Shown: positions 41,188 to 50,390 of the stretch, one piece after another
Layout: the number at the start of each line of letters is the position of its first letter
How positions within the stretch are numbered: the stretch's first letter is position 1
Origin: JAGPUQ01 sp947084925
Lineage (GTDB): Bacteria; Pseudomonadota; Gammaproteobacteria; Pseudomonadales; Porticoccaceae
Length of the DNA: 64,000 nucleotides
Reading direction: 5' to 3'
NCBI GenBank assembly: GCA_947084925.1
Contig: CAMTUJ010000005.1
Coordinates: 1-64,000 of the forward strand
Position numbers and translations under genes: made by a program
Notes under the pieces: model-generated
Database searches by the model: none
The model's input: only the letters and a program-made list of their open reading frames with translations
What the model was told of the DNA's origin: nothing

Positions 41188-43131
41188 GTGGCGGTTGCCG
41201 CCCACCCTCAGCCCTGGTCGGTCACGCTCGGAGTCGGACGGATCCGATACCCGGGACTGCGGCTCGATGACCTGTGGCTCCGCCTCGGCGCGGGCAGCGC
41301 CGATCTGGACATCGGGCTGCTGGCGCTGGGCGGCGCGTCCCTGCGCAAGCTGAAGCTGCACTGCGCGGTCTTCGCGTGGCGCGCGGAACAGGCGCATTGC
41401 CAACGCGGCCTGTTGCGAGGGCCCGCACCTCTGGATCGGGCGCGCATCGAGTTCGCCCTGAGCCCGGATGGCCAGCGTGGGCGGTTGACGATGGATCTGG
41501 CCGACGGTGGCCATCTGGCGGGCGAACTCGCCGCGGGTGACCTCAGGGTCCAGATCGATAAGTTCGATCCCAAGCTGCTCAAGTCCTGGCTGCCCGATCT
41601 CGCCGTCTTCAATCCGGGCGGAACCCTGGACTGCACGCTGCGGCTGCCGCTCGACCCCGGGCCGACGCCCGCCGAAGCCGCCTGCACGTTGCGCCAGGGC
41701 GCTTTTTCCAGCGCTGACGGACTGCAAGCCGGAGAGGCGCTGGCGCTGGACCTGACGGCGAGTGCGCAAGCCACCGCGGATGGCTGGCGCTGGGAAGCGC
41801 GGCTGGATTGGCGCGCGGGCGCCCTCTATGTTCACCCGATCTATGTGCCCGCCGGGGCGAAACTGTCGGCGCAGGGTGTGGTTGCTGGCGATCAGATCAG
41901 GGTGGAACGCGCCGCGCTCGCCATGGCGGGCGTCGGCACGGTGCAAGGTCGCGCCGATGTGGCACTCAGGCCATTCGCCATCGGGGACGCGGAAATCGCC
42001 GTCGCGGCAGCGGATCTTGCCGTGTTCGGCGCGCGCTTCCTCGCGCCTTTGCTGATGCCGGCGCAGGCGGACAAACTGACCTTTGGCGGCCGCGCCGAGG
42101 CGACGGTGACCCTGGCGGGCGGACGGCCCACCGCGCTTGCGGTCCAGCTCGATCGCGCCCGCATCGAGCACGCGGGGTTCGAGCTGGGGCTGGGACCGGT
42201 GACCGGAGCCGCTGTCTGGCACGACGGCGGGACCGGTGCCGTACGACTCGACGTGGGCGGCGGACGTTGGCAGGCGCTCGAGTTCGGCGCCTTTGGGTTC
42301 GCGGCGCGGGTCGAACCCGGGGTGGTCACGCTGGCGCCCATGGTGGTTCCGGTGCTCGATGGCAACCTGCGCCTCGATGATCTTGCCCTGCGCCGCGATG
42401 CCGGCGGCTGGTACGGCGAGGGTCGCGCGGCGATCGACCCCATCGCCATGCCCCGGCTGTCGGCGGCCCTGGGACTGCCGGTCATGGATGGTTCGCTGTC
42501 GGCGACGCTGCCCCGGCTGCGGGTGCGCCCGGAGGAGATCGCCGCCGATGGCGAGATCGCCATCGCCCTGTTCGACGGCCATGTTGCCATCAGCGGCCTG
42601 CGTCTGATCGAGCCCTTCGGTGTCGGTGCGTATGCACGCGCCGAAATGAAGGCGCAGGGTATCGATCTCGGCATGCTCACCAGCTCGTTTGACTTCGGCA
42701 GCATCAGTGGGCGCATCGACGCGCAGGTGCGGGGGCTCGAACTCGTGCACTGGCGGCCGGTTGCTTTCGACGCCCGGGTCGCGAGCAGCCCCGGACGCTA
42801 CCGGCGCCGCATCAGCCAGCGCGCGCTCCAGAGTATCGGCGCACTCGGCGGCGCCGGTGTTGTCAACGCGATTCAGCGCAGCGCGTTGAGGTTCTTCGAC
42901 AGCTTCGGCTATCGGCGCATCGGACTGTCCTGTGTGCTGAAAAATGGGGTATGCCGGATGGACGGGATCGAGTCCGGGCGCGCCCGACCCGACGGCGGCT
43001 TTCTGATCATCCAGGGCGGCGGCGTCCCGGCGCTGGACGTGGTCGGCTACAATCGCCGCATCGACTGGGACGAACTGCTCACCCGCCTGGGCCGCGTGAC
43101 CAAGGTCGAGGCCGCGCCGGTAGTGGAATGA
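41188..43131 (+). CDS. ydbH: YdbH-family envelope lipid-transport protein
   Basis: A long AsmA-like beta-rich protein of the YdbH family, which in E. coli bridges inner and outer membranes and, with YnbE and YdbL, moves phospholipids. Repeated amphipathic strands run throughout, and the end (RISQRALQSIGALGGAG, RRIGLSCVLKNGVCRMDGI, GVPALDVVGYNRRIDWDELL) is the family's signature. The first conventional start is GTG 41188, but the same frame continues back through a good signal peptide (RRWRPFGIVAALLTALPTALPA). The only start there is CTG 41086, overlapping the arsM stop as CTGA. The longer form is probably the real one. Confidence 0.9.
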   Translation: MAVAAHPQPWSVTLGVGRIRYPGLRLDDLWLRLGAGSADLDIGLLALGGASLRKLKLHCAVFAWRAEQAHCQRGLLRGPAPLDRARIEFALSPDGQRGRLTMDLADGGHLAGELAAGDLRVQIDKFDPKLLKSWLPDLAVFNPGGTLDCTLRLPLDPGPTPAEAACTLRQGAFSSADGLQAGEALALDLTASAQATADGWRWEARLDWRAGALYVHPIYVPAGAKLSAQGVVAGDQIRVERAALAMAGVGTVQGRADVALRPFAIGDAEIAVAAADLAVFGARFLAPLLMPAQADKLTFGGRAEATVTLAGGRPTALAVQLDRARIEHAGFELGLGPVTGAAVWHDGGTGAVRLDVGGGRWQALEFGAFGFAARVEPGVVTLAPMVVPVLDGNLRLDDLALRRDAGGWYGEGRAAIDPIAMPRLSAALGLPVMDGSLSATLPRLRVRPEEIAADGEIAIALFDGHVAISGLRLIEPFGVGAYARAEMKAQGIDLGMLTSSFDFGSISGRIDAQVRGLELVHWRPVAFDARVASSPGRYRRRISQRALQSIGALGGAGVVNAIQRSALRFFDSFGYRRIGLSCVLKNGVCRMDGIESGRARPDGGFLIIQGGGVPALDVVGYNRRIDWDELLTRLGRVTKVEAAPVVE

Positions 43132-43136
43132 ACGCA

Positions 43137-43388
43137 ATGACGCCAGTGGCTGCCATGGGAAACGGGATGAAAGCTGTCAACAAAATTGTCTGGGCAACGG
43201 GTATGGCCGGCGTCCTGACCGCTTGCGTGACCATCAACATCTACTTCCCGGCCGCGGCGGCGGAAAAGGCAGCGGATCGGGTGATCGACGAAGTCTGGCA
43301 GATCGAGAAAGACTCTGCCCCGCCCGCCGCCAAACCTGGCGACAAACCCGCCGGAGACAAGCCCGCCGGAAAAGGAGAAGCCCTGTGA
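43137..43388 (+). CDS. ynbE: YnbE-family outer-membrane lipoprotein
   Basis: A small protein (83 residues at most) with a hydrophobic signal ending in TGMAGVLTACVTINIYFPAAAAEKAAD: the lipobox L-T-A-C is followed by the very conserved V-x-I-x-I-Y-F-P-A-A-A-A-x-x-A-A motif of YnbE. Starts at 43137 (MTP) or 43167 (MKAV) are possible. A proline-lysine tail with a duplicated DKPAG unit follows. It pairs with YdbH at the outer membrane. Confidence 0.92.
   Translation: MTPVAAMGNGMKAVNKIVWATGMAGVLTACVTINIYFPAAAAEKAADRVIDEVWQIEKDSAPPAAKPGDKPAGDKPAGKGEAL
43341..43370 (+). repeat. 15-bp tandem repeat, 2 units, in frame
   Basis: GACAAACCCGCCGGA followed directly by GACAAGCCCGCCGGA (14 of 15 identical) in the 3' end of ynbE, encoding DKPAG twice. 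Confidence 0.85.
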
Positions 43389-43810
43389 AACCGCTTCAAC
43401 TGCCATCTGTGATCGTTGCCTTGCTGCTGGCACTGGCATCAGGACTGGCGTTTGCCCAGGCCAATCTCGAGATCGACACCCCGGCCATCCGCGCGCTGAC
43501 CGATGCCATGAAGGCGCGCCACACCGAATTGACGCCGTTCTACGAGTCCGGCGCGGTGGGCCAGGCCGCCAGCGGCACTCTGGCGTTGCGCGATGCGGCG
43601 CTGGTGCCGCTGCCCCAACGCGGGCGGGTCAACGGACTGGTCGCGGCCGAGAATGCCGACCGCGCCGCGCTCTACCGCGAAATTGCCCGCGCCAATGGCC
43701 ATCCCGAGTGGGAGGCGGATATCCGTGCCACTTTCGCTCAGCGTTTCAGCGCGCGCGCGCCGGACGGCTGGTGGGTGGAAGGCGCCAGCGGCTGGGTGCG
43801 CAAGAAATAA
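43385..43810 (+). CDS. ydbL: YdbL-family (DUF1318) periplasmic protein
   Basis: A 141-residue secreted DUF1318 protein. The signal peptide is LLLALASGLAFA-QA. The mature part has IDTPAIRALTDAMKARHTELTPFYESGAVG, RDAALVPLPQRGRVNGLVAAENADRAALYREIARANGHPEWE and the terminal GWWVEGASGWVRK of the family. It acts with YdbH and YnbE, probably by modulating their complex. The GTG start overlaps the end of ynbE by four bases (GTGA), so the three genes are coupled. Confidence 0.94.
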   Translation: MKPLQLPSVIVALLLALASGLAFAQANLEIDTPAIRALTDAMKARHTELTPFYESGAVGQAASGTLALRDAALVPLPQRGRVNGLVAAENADRAALYREIARANGHPEWEADIRATFAQRFSARAPDGWWVEGASGWVRKK

Positions 43811-43921
43811 GGCGCGCGTGACGCAGCCCGCAAGCCGGAGCACGACAGGCTGAGCTGCGGCGGGATTTCGATCAACATTCACCAGCCGCCCGTTCCGCGG
43901 CGATCTCCAAGGAGTAACTTC

Positions 43922-44266
43922 ATGAAGATGGTTAAAGGTCTCGCGATTTGGTCCCTGGCACTCGCGCCAGGCTTTGTTTTTGCCGGGGATCAGACGATTG
44001 ATGCCGCTATCGGCGGTGCCGTCGGCGGTGCGCTTGGTGGTGCGGTCGGGGAACAGGTCGGCGGCCGCGACGGCGCCATCATCGGCGCGGGCGTCGGCGC
44101 GGCGGCGGGTGCCGCGATCAACACCGATGATCGCGGGGATGGTCACGATCATGACGATCGCTATCATCGTGACCGTGACTACGATAGTGGGCATTACCAT
44201 GATGACGTCCATCGCCATGGCAGCCGCTTCTGCCCGCCCGGACAGGCCAAGAAAGGCAATTGCTGA
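43922..44266 (+). CDS. Glycine-zipper protein with His/Asp-rich tail
   Basis: A 114-residue exported protein: signal peptide to FVFAG, then a glycine-zipper hairpin (AAIGGAVGGALGGAVGEQVGG, GAIIGAGVGAAAGAAI) as in envelope-associated Rick_17kDa/YMGG proteins. The tail is extremely rich in H and D (DGHDHDDRYHRDRDYDSGH and on to HRHGSRFC), and should bind Zn, Ni or Cu. A GGAG ribosome site precedes. The function is unknown: perhaps membrane insertion plus metal storage. Confidence 0.85.
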   Translation: MKMVKGLAIWSLALAPGFVFAGDQTIDAAIGGAVGGALGGAVGEQVGGRDGAIIGAGVGAAAGAAINTDDRGDGHDHDDRYHRDRDYDSGHYHDDVHRHGSRFCPPGQAKKGNC

Positions 44267-44273
44267 TAAGTCG

Positions 44274-44310
44274 AAAAAACCGCCGCGGGTGATCTGCCGA
44301 GCCGGCGGTT
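44274..44310 (-). terminator. Rho-independent terminator, minus strand
   Basis: Read leftwards: AACCGCCG, a loop of about 16 bases, CGGCGGTT and then a T-run (AAAAAA at 44274-44279 on the plus strand). It lies 15 bases beyond the stop of the hydrolase gene at 44325 and also sits just after the glycine-zipper gene. Confidence 0.75.
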
Positions 44311-44324
44311 AATGGCCGGCCCGC

Positions 44325-45506
44325 TCAACAAGCGGGTTTGCGCACGCCGCCATCGGCCAGCCACAGCAGTTCCCGGGTCGCCTGCCAGAGCCGCCAGGTG
44401 CTGCGCAACCCGGGTGCGACATCGACATGATCGAGGCCGCGCGGCTCGAACAGGCTCGCCCGCTCGGTTCCCAACCGCGCCAGCAGGCGCCGGCTGTGTC
44501 CCACCGGGATGACGTTGTCATCGGTGCCATGGATCAACAGCAGATGCGCGCGCAGTGCCTCCAGGTTCTGTTGAGCCAGGTCCAGCGCGCGCAGTTGATC
44601 GCGAATTGCCGCCGGCAGTTGGCGGATCAGCTCCCTGACGCGCTCCGGATCGGTGTTGGCGACCAGCGCATAAACCGCGCGCCCGTCGGGGCTCAGTTGC
44701 GCGAGCAGATCGTCCACCGGCGCGGCCGGATCGCGCAACCGCCGCTGCGCGAGTTCATCCAGCAGCGCGCGATCCTCCACGCGCGGCAGTCTCCGGCTCT
44801 GACCCTGCACCAGCCACCATTTCCCTTCCGGCGCCGGGGGCCGGGTGCCGCGTCCGGACGTCGGATCATGACCGGTGGTGGAATAAGTGATGGCGTCGGC
44901 GAGGTCGTAGTAGCCGCCCACGGCGACCACGAAAGCCACGCGTTCCCGCACCTCGGGCGCGAGCGCCGCGATCAGTGCCGGGCCCACCGCGAAGCTGAAT
45001 CCCATCAGTCCCACGGTGCCGCAGCCGAGATCCGCTGCCGGATCCAACACCCGCCGCAGGGTATCGGTGACGTCGCGCACGTCCTCCGTGCCGACGGCGA
45101 GCGAACGCATCCCCGGCAGGTCCGGCACCACCACGTTGAAGCCGGCGCGCGCCATGGTGGCGGCAAATTGCACCAGGCGCGGCTCGCGCCGCCCCGCGGG
45201 CGTCAGTCCGTGGAGGAGCACCAGGGTGGCGCGCGGCGCCCGGTCCGCGGGTTGGTAACGATCGGCAGGGTGATCACGCTCCAGGATGCGGAAATCGGCT
45301 GCGGTGCGCACCGGGTCCCGGGTCGCGTGTTTCAGGCGGCTCGGGCCGGCGCCGGCCTGGATATCGAGCAGGATCAGCAGCGCGTCATAACCGCGGTGAA
45401 CCGCCGGCATGCCGGCCAGTCCGGCGAGCGCCAGTGCTACCAGCAAGGCTGCGGCGACGACGCGACGGCGCCGCCGCTGTCTTCCCGATGCGGGAGCCGA
45501 CGCCAT
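44325..45506 (-). CDS. Membrane-anchored alpha/beta hydrolase
   Basis: A 393-residue protein with a basic N-terminus (RQRRRRRVV) and one membrane anchor (AAALLVALALAGLAGMPAV). The hydrolase core follows: ATLVLLHGLTPAGRREPRLVQFA, nucleophile elbow LMGFSFAVGPAL (G-F-S-F-A), HGTDDNVIPVGHS (Asp) and GLDHVDV (His). The substrate is unknown. It begins one base after the SulP gene ends, so the two are one unit. Confidence 0.88.
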   Translation of the reverse strand: MASAPASGRQRRRRRVVAAALLVALALAGLAGMPAVHRGYDALLILLDIQAGAGPSRLKHATRDPVRTAADFRILERDHPADRYQPADRAPRATLVLLHGLTPAGRREPRLVQFAATMARAGFNVVVPDLPGMRSLAVGTEDVRDVTDTLRRVLDPAADLGCGTVGLMGFSFAVGPALIAALAPEVRERVAFVVAVGGYYDLADAITYSTTGHDPTSGRGTRPPAPEGKWWLVQGQSRRLPRVEDRALLDELAQRRLRDPAAPVDDLLAQLSPDGRAVYALVANTDPERVRELIRQLPAAIRDQLRALDLAQQNLEALRAHLLLIHGTDDNVIPVGHSRRLLARLGTERASLFEPRGLDHVDVAPGLRSTWRLWQATRELLWLADGGVRKPAC

Positions 45507-45507
45507 C

Positions 45508-47271
45508 TCAGCGCGTCGCGGCGAGGGCGGCGACGGCCTGCTGGGTGGAAAGATGGATGCGGCTGGTGCCGAGGCGGGTCAAGAGTTCACTGTTGCGCAG
45601 CCGGTCGAGCACCGGTCCCTTGACTTCCGCCAGATGCAGTCGGACCCCGGCAGCGGACAACCCGGCCTCGAAACTTTCCAGCATTTCCAGCGCGCTGGCA
45701 TCGATGTAGGCGACGCCGGAGAAAATCAGCACCAGATCACGCAGTCCTTCCCGATCCACCACCAGATTCTGCAATTCGGATTCGACCTTGGGCACGTTGG
45801 CGAAATAGAGGTTCTCGTCGACCCGCACCAGCAGCAGGCGGGGCCAGGTCTCGACCACATGGCGGTGAATGTTGCGGAAGTGTTCGGTGCCGGCAATCCG
45901 CCCGACGACCGCGATATGGGGGCGGCTGGTGCGGTACAGAAACAGTACCAGCGCCAGCCCCACACCGATCAGCAGGCCGAGCTCGATGCCGAATGCCAGT
46001 ACCCCGATCAGGGTCGCGCCCTGAGCCGCGCCGTCGCCACGGTCGTAACGCCAGGTGTGGCGCAGTCCCGCAAAGTCGACGAGCTGCCACACTGCGACCA
46101 CGATGATCGCCGCCAGCACGGCTTTGGGCAGATCGGTAAGCAGTCCGGTGAACAGCAGCGCCGCGAGCGCGACCCAGCACGCGGTGACGATGGCGGCGAG
46201 CTGGGTGCGGGCGCCGGCGTCGAAGTTCACCATGGAGCGGGCGAAGCCCCCGGCCACCGGCATGGCACCGGCGCAGGCGGCGGCAATATTGGTGACGCCC
46301 AGGGCGCGCAACTCCTGATCCGGATCGATCCGTTCGCGACGGCGGAACGCCAGTGCCTTGGCGACCGAGATGCTTTCCACATAGGCGATGAGCGCGATCA
46401 GCGCGGCCGATGGCAACAGTGCGAGCCAGCCGGGCTGGGTGAGAAAATCCAGGCGCAATTCGGGCAGGCCCACGGGAACCGCGCCTACCACCGCCACGTC
46501 CCAGCGCCCGTGTACGTCCAGAAGAACGGCGGCCAGGATTGCGGCGGCGACTACTGCCAGAGGCGCGGTGCGACCGAGAATCGCGGCGGTCCGGGGTTTG
46601 ACGCCGCGCGCGGTGAGCAGCCGTACCAGGGGTTGGCGCGCGAACAGCAGTAATGCCATTGCCGCCAGACCGAAGCCGGTGGTGATCGGGTTGATATGGC
46701 CGATCTGCCGTGCCACGGTTTCCAATACCCCGAAAAAATCCGCATCCCGCGCTACCGCAATGCCGCTGAGCGCGGCCAACTGGGTGCCGATGATGAAGAT
46801 CGCCGCCCCCGTGGTGAAGCCCGACAACACCGGGTGGCTGATGAACGCGGTCAACCAGCCGAGGCGCAGCAAACCCAGCCCCAGCAGGATCAGGCCGGTG
46901 AGGGCGGACAGGATCATGGCGCCGGTGAGGTATTTGTCGGCGTCGCCGCCAGCATAGGGCGTCAGCGCGGCGGCCACCATGACCGCGGCCACCGCCACCG
47001 GTCCCACCGCCAGCGTGCGGCTGGTGCCCAGCAGTGCATAGATCAATGGCGGGACGATACTGGCGTAGAGCCCCACTTCGGGGGGAAGGCCGGCGAGCAG
47101 CGCATAGGCGAGCGCCTGCGGAATCAGCAGAATGGCGGTGATGGTGCCCGCCAGCAAATCCTGGATCAGGCCGTGGCGATCCAGGGTACGGAGATCGGCG
47201 CACAGGGGCAGCGCCTGCCGGCAGCGGCGCAGCCAGGGATTTACCGGGGGGGTGGCGCCATTGGCTGCCAT
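45508..47271 (-). CDS. SulP-family sulfate/anion transporter with STAS domain
   Basis: A 587-residue SulP permease: LLAGTITAILLIPQALAYALLAGLPPEVGLYASIVPPLIYALLG is the family signature, TSRTLAVGPVAVAAVMVA follows, and a C-terminal STAS domain contains LVLIFSGVAYIDASALEML. It differs from the SulP at 8247. Its position divergent from the SQR-like gene suggests sulfate or sulfite handling linked to sulfide oxidation. The start is ATG 47271; upstream codons to 47328 lack similarity. Confidence 0.93.
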   Translation of the reverse strand: MAANGATPPVNPWLRRCRQALPLCADLRTLDRHGLIQDLLAGTITAILLIPQALAYALLAGLPPEVGLYASIVPPLIYALLGTSRTLAVGPVAVAAVMVAAALTPYAGGDADKYLTGAMILSALTGLILLGLGLLRLGWLTAFISHPVLSGFTTGAAIFIIGTQLAALSGIAVARDADFFGVLETVARQIGHINPITTGFGLAAMALLLFARQPLVRLLTARGVKPRTAAILGRTAPLAVVAAAILAAVLLDVHGRWDVAVVGAVPVGLPELRLDFLTQPGWLALLPSAALIALIAYVESISVAKALAFRRRERIDPDQELRALGVTNIAAACAGAMPVAGGFARSMVNFDAGARTQLAAIVTACWVALAALLFTGLLTDLPKAVLAAIIVVAVWQLVDFAGLRHTWRYDRGDGAAQGATLIGVLAFGIELGLLIGVGLALVLFLYRTSRPHIAVVGRIAGTEHFRNIHRHVVETWPRLLLVRVDENLYFANVPKVESELQNLVVDREGLRDLVLIFSGVAYIDASALEMLESFEAGLSAAGVRLHLAEVKGPVLDRLRNSELLTRLGTSRIHLSTQQAVAALAATR

Positions 47272-47443
47272 GCGTGACTCCGCTGTGTGAAAAAAGTGGC
47301 GTGGAGATGAAACCCAGGCTCCGGACACCTTAGAATCAGAATCAAGAACGATAGATGCACGAGTTATATTAGGTTTTTATCAATCAAGACTGCAAGCCGG
47401 CCGGACTCGCGGGAATTCCCCCGCACAAACAAGGAGCTGTCCC
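47272..47443. promoter_or_regulatory. AT-rich divergent promoter region, SulP / SQR
   Basis: The intergenic stretch between two divergent genes is conspicuously AT-rich (for example GTTATATTAGGTTTTTATC near 47363) amid GC-rich DNA. It must hold both promoters. Sulfide-responsive repressors such as BigR/SqrR bind AT-rich imperfect palindromes in such places; here that is only a suggestion. Confidence 0.4.
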
Positions 47444-48694
47444 ATGAATGACTCCATCTCGCACCATGTCGTGGTTATCGTCGGTGGCGGCGCCGCCGGC
47501 CTTACCGTGGCGGCACTGTTGAAAGCCGCTCAGAGCGACCTCGACATCGCCGTCATCGAACCCTCCGAGCATCATTATTACCAGCCCGCCTGGACCCTGG
47601 TGGGCGGCGGCGCTTACGCGATCGAGAAAACCCGGCACGACATGGCGCGCCATATGCCGGCCGGGGTGAAGTGGATCCGGGAGCGCGCCGCCGGCTTCGA
47701 TCCGGAACACAACCGGGTCGAACTCGCCTCCGGCGCGCGGGTGGAATACCGTTATCTGGTCGTCGCCGCCGGACTCCAGCTCGACTGGGGCCGCATCGAC
47801 GGCCTGGAGGCGACGCTGGGAAAAAACGGCGTTACCAGCAATTACCGCTACGATCTCGCGCCCTACACCTGGGAGTGCATCCGCAACCTGCGCGGTGGGC
47901 AGGCACTGTTCACCCAGCCCGCGATGCCGATCAAGTGCGCGGGCGCGCCGCAGAAAATCCTCTATCTGGCCGCGGATCATTGTCGGAGGAAGGGCATCGA
48001 TGCCGGGATGCATTTCTTCACGCCGGGGCCGGCGATGTTTGGGGTGCCCTTTTATTCCAGGGCGCTCGACAAGGTGGTCGCCCACTACGGCATCCAGCCC
48101 CACTTCGGGAACAGCCTGGTGGCGGTGGACGGAGCCGCGCGGCGCGCCACCTTCGAGGTGACCAGCGGCGACAGCAAACAGCGCGTCGAGCTGGCGTTCG
48201 ACCTGCTCCATGTGGTGCCGCCGCAATCGGCGCCGGATTTCATCAAGGCCAGTCCGCTGGCGGATGCCGCCGGCTGGGTCAGCGTCGACAAACACAGTTT
48301 GCGCCACACCCGCTTCGAGAATGTGTTCGGGCTTGGCGACTGCACCACGACGCCCAACAGCAAGACCGCGGCCGCGGTGCGCGCCCAGGCCCCGGTCGCC
48401 GTCGCCAACCTGCTGCAACTGCTGCACGGCAAAGGCGAGACCAAAAGCTACGACGGCTATGCCTCCTGCCCGCTCACCACCTCCAACGGCAAGATCATGC
48501 TCGCGGAGTTCCTCTACGACGGCGTGGTCGCGCCCAGCTTTCCCCTCGATCCGCGCATCCCGCGGCGCATGTACTGGTGGCTGAAAAAATACTATCTGCC
48601 GTTTCTCTACTGGCGGATGCTGGGCGGCGACCTCGGGTTCGACTGGCACGCGCGGCGGGATTTTCCCGAAGCGGTGCCGGCCCTGAAGCCCTGA
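47444..48694 (+). CDS. sqr: Sulfide:quinone oxidoreductase-like flavoprotein
   Basis: A 416-residue FAD enzyme of the SQR family. It has the FAD motif VVVIVGGGAAGLTVAALL, VIEPSEHHYYQPAWTLVGGG, the attractive cysteine in MPIKCAGAPQKILYL, GLGDCTTTPNSKTAAAVRAQAPVAVANLL, and YDGYASCPLTTSNGKIMLAEF with the second Cys. A C-terminal amphipathic segment (RRMYWWLKKYYLPFLYWRML) should dock to the membrane. It oxidises sulfide to sulfane sulfur and passes electrons to quinone. The MITE-free upstream region is shared with SulP. Confidence 0.93.
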   Translation: MNDSISHHVVVIVGGGAAGLTVAALLKAAQSDLDIAVIEPSEHHYYQPAWTLVGGGAYAIEKTRHDMARHMPAGVKWIRERAAGFDPEHNRVELASGARVEYRYLVVAAGLQLDWGRIDGLEATLGKNGVTSNYRYDLAPYTWECIRNLRGGQALFTQPAMPIKCAGAPQKILYLAADHCRRKGIDAGMHFFTPGPAMFGVPFYSRALDKVVAHYGIQPHFGNSLVAVDGAARRATFEVTSGDSKQRVELAFDLLHVVPPQSAPDFIKASPLADAAGWVSVDKHSLRHTRFENVFGLGDCTTTPNSKTAAAVRAQAPVAVANLLQLLHGKGETKSYDGYASCPLTTSNGKIMLAEFLYDGVVAPSFPLDPRIPRRMYWWLKKYYLPFLYWRMLGGDLGFDWHARRDFPEAVPALKP

Positions 48695-48764
48695 TCCGGC
48701 AACGGCTTGAAGCCTGTCCGCGCGTGCATCGCGTGTTATCAACAACTGTTTACCTGAGGTAGGC

Positions 48765-50363
48765 ATGACGCCCCTGTTGGTCTGGTCCTGGGTGTTTTTG
48801 ATTCTGTACATCGGCCTGATGCTCGGGCTTGGCTACATGGGCATGCGGCGCGTCACCGGCAGCGATGACTTCTCGACGGCGCGCAACGGCTACGGCATGT
48901 GGTTCCTCGGGCTTGCCATGACCGCGACCACCGCCTCCGGCGCCACCTTTCTCGGCATTCCCGGACTCGGCTACATCTACGGGCTGCCCGCCGTGGGCTA
49001 TGCGCTGGTATACCCCTTCGCCGTTTATCTGGGGATCTGGCTCTGCTTCAAGCAGGTCCAGCGCACCGGCCACCATTTCGGCAACCGCTCGATTCCGGAA
49101 TTCATCGGCGACCGCTACCAGTCGGATCCGTTGCGCATCGTGGTCGCGGTGTTTTCGCTGGTGCTGCTGTTCTACCTCGCGGCCCAGTTGCTGGCCGGGC
49201 TGGTGATGTTTCAGCAGTTGCTGGGACTCGACGCCGACTGGGCGCTGGCGGTGACGGCCGCGGTGCTGCTGGTCTACGTGGTGCTTGGAGGCGCGCACGC
49301 CGATATCCTCACCGATGGCATCCAGGGTGTCATGATGCTGGTGCTTGCCGCGGTGATCATCGGCCTGTTCGCGTTCGGCGTCGGAGTGCCCGGCGGGTTC
49401 GGGGGTGTACTCGACCGCCTGGCCGCGCTGGATCCGCACACGGTGAAGCTGTTCTATCCCGGTTCGTCGCTGTTCGATTCCTGGTGGGATCTGAGCGCCA
49501 TTTTCCTCGCCCACTTGTCGCTTGGCATGCTGCCCCATATCGGCAACAAGATCTGGGCGCTGCGCGAGGGCGTCGGCCATACCCGCTTCATGTTGCTGTG
49601 CCTGGTGTTCGGCCTGGTGCTGAGCGCGATGATCCTCGGCGGTTTGCTGGCCCGCGCCGTGCTGGGTGACCGCCTGCTGACGGCGCCCGGGGACCCCAAC
49701 CAGGCGATACCGGTGCTGCTGATCGAGGTGTTCCCGGCTTGGCTGGCGGCGCTGTTTGGCGCCGGCATCCTGGCGGCCATCATGTCCACGGCGGACGGCC
49801 TGGTGATCTCCATCTCGCAGGTATTCGCCAACGACATCTACCGCCGCGGTCTGGTGCCGCTGCTGCACCCGCAGGCAACGCCGGAGCAGGTGGATCGCAA
49901 TGTCCTGCGCATCAGCCGCTGGGGCGTGGTGGTGGTCATGATCGGCGCGGCGTGGCTGGCCTGGGAGTCGATCGGCCAGAACATCGCGCTCATGGTGTGG
50001 GTGGGTCTGGGCGGTTTGATGGCGGCACTGGTGGGTCCGCTCATTCTCGGCGTGTTCTGGCGCGGGGTAACCCGGCAGGGCGCGCTGTGGGGCTTTATTG
50101 CCGGCGCCCTGGCCTTTACCGTGTTGCGCCAGGCCTGGCTGCCGGCCGGCGCGGTCGACGGCAATCCGCTGGCGCAGGCGCTGTTTTGGGTCGCGCGCCA
50201 GGCCGACAACCCGTTTGCCTGCACCACCATCGCCGAGGGATTCTGCATCCTGGTGACGGTGGTGGTGTCGCTGGTGACCAAGCCGTTGCCGCAAGCCCAT
50301 CTGGACCGTATTTTTGGCGTTCATCCCCCGGCGCTCGGGCTGGTGGACGATCGCAGTGCATGA
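48765..50363 (+). CDS. Sodium:solute symporter family protein
   Basis: A 532-residue SSS (LeuT-fold) permease with about 13 transmembrane helices. It has an N-terminal outside-facing segment, MRRVTGSDDFSTARNGYGMWFLGLAMTATTASGATFLGIPG, then GNRSIPEFIGDRYQSDPLRIVVAVFSLVLLFYLAAQLL and AAIMSTADGLVISISQVFANDIYR. These match proline/pantothenate/glucose-type symporters. The solute is unknown. It is 70 bp after sqr; cotranscription is possible. Confidence 0.93.
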   Translation: MTPLLVWSWVFLILYIGLMLGLGYMGMRRVTGSDDFSTARNGYGMWFLGLAMTATTASGATFLGIPGLGYIYGLPAVGYALVYPFAVYLGIWLCFKQVQRTGHHFGNRSIPEFIGDRYQSDPLRIVVAVFSLVLLFYLAAQLLAGLVMFQQLLGLDADWALAVTAAVLLVYVVLGGAHADILTDGIQGVMMLVLAAVIIGLFAFGVGVPGGFGGVLDRLAALDPHTVKLFYPGSSLFDSWWDLSAIFLAHLSLGMLPHIGNKIWALREGVGHTRFMLLCLVFGLVLSAMILGGLLARAVLGDRLLTAPGDPNQAIPVLLIEVFPAWLAALFGAGILAAIMSTADGLVISISQVFANDIYRRGLVPLLHPQATPEQVDRNVLRISRWGVVVVMIGAAWLAWESIGQNIALMVWVGLGGLMAALVGPLILGVFWRGVTRQGALWGFIAGALAFTVLRQAWLPAGAVDGNPLAQALFWVARQADNPFACTTIAEGFCILVTVVVSLVTKPLPQAHLDRIFGVHPPALGLVDDRSA

Positions 50364-50390
50364 GGGCGCGCGCCCCTGGAGATGACGACA

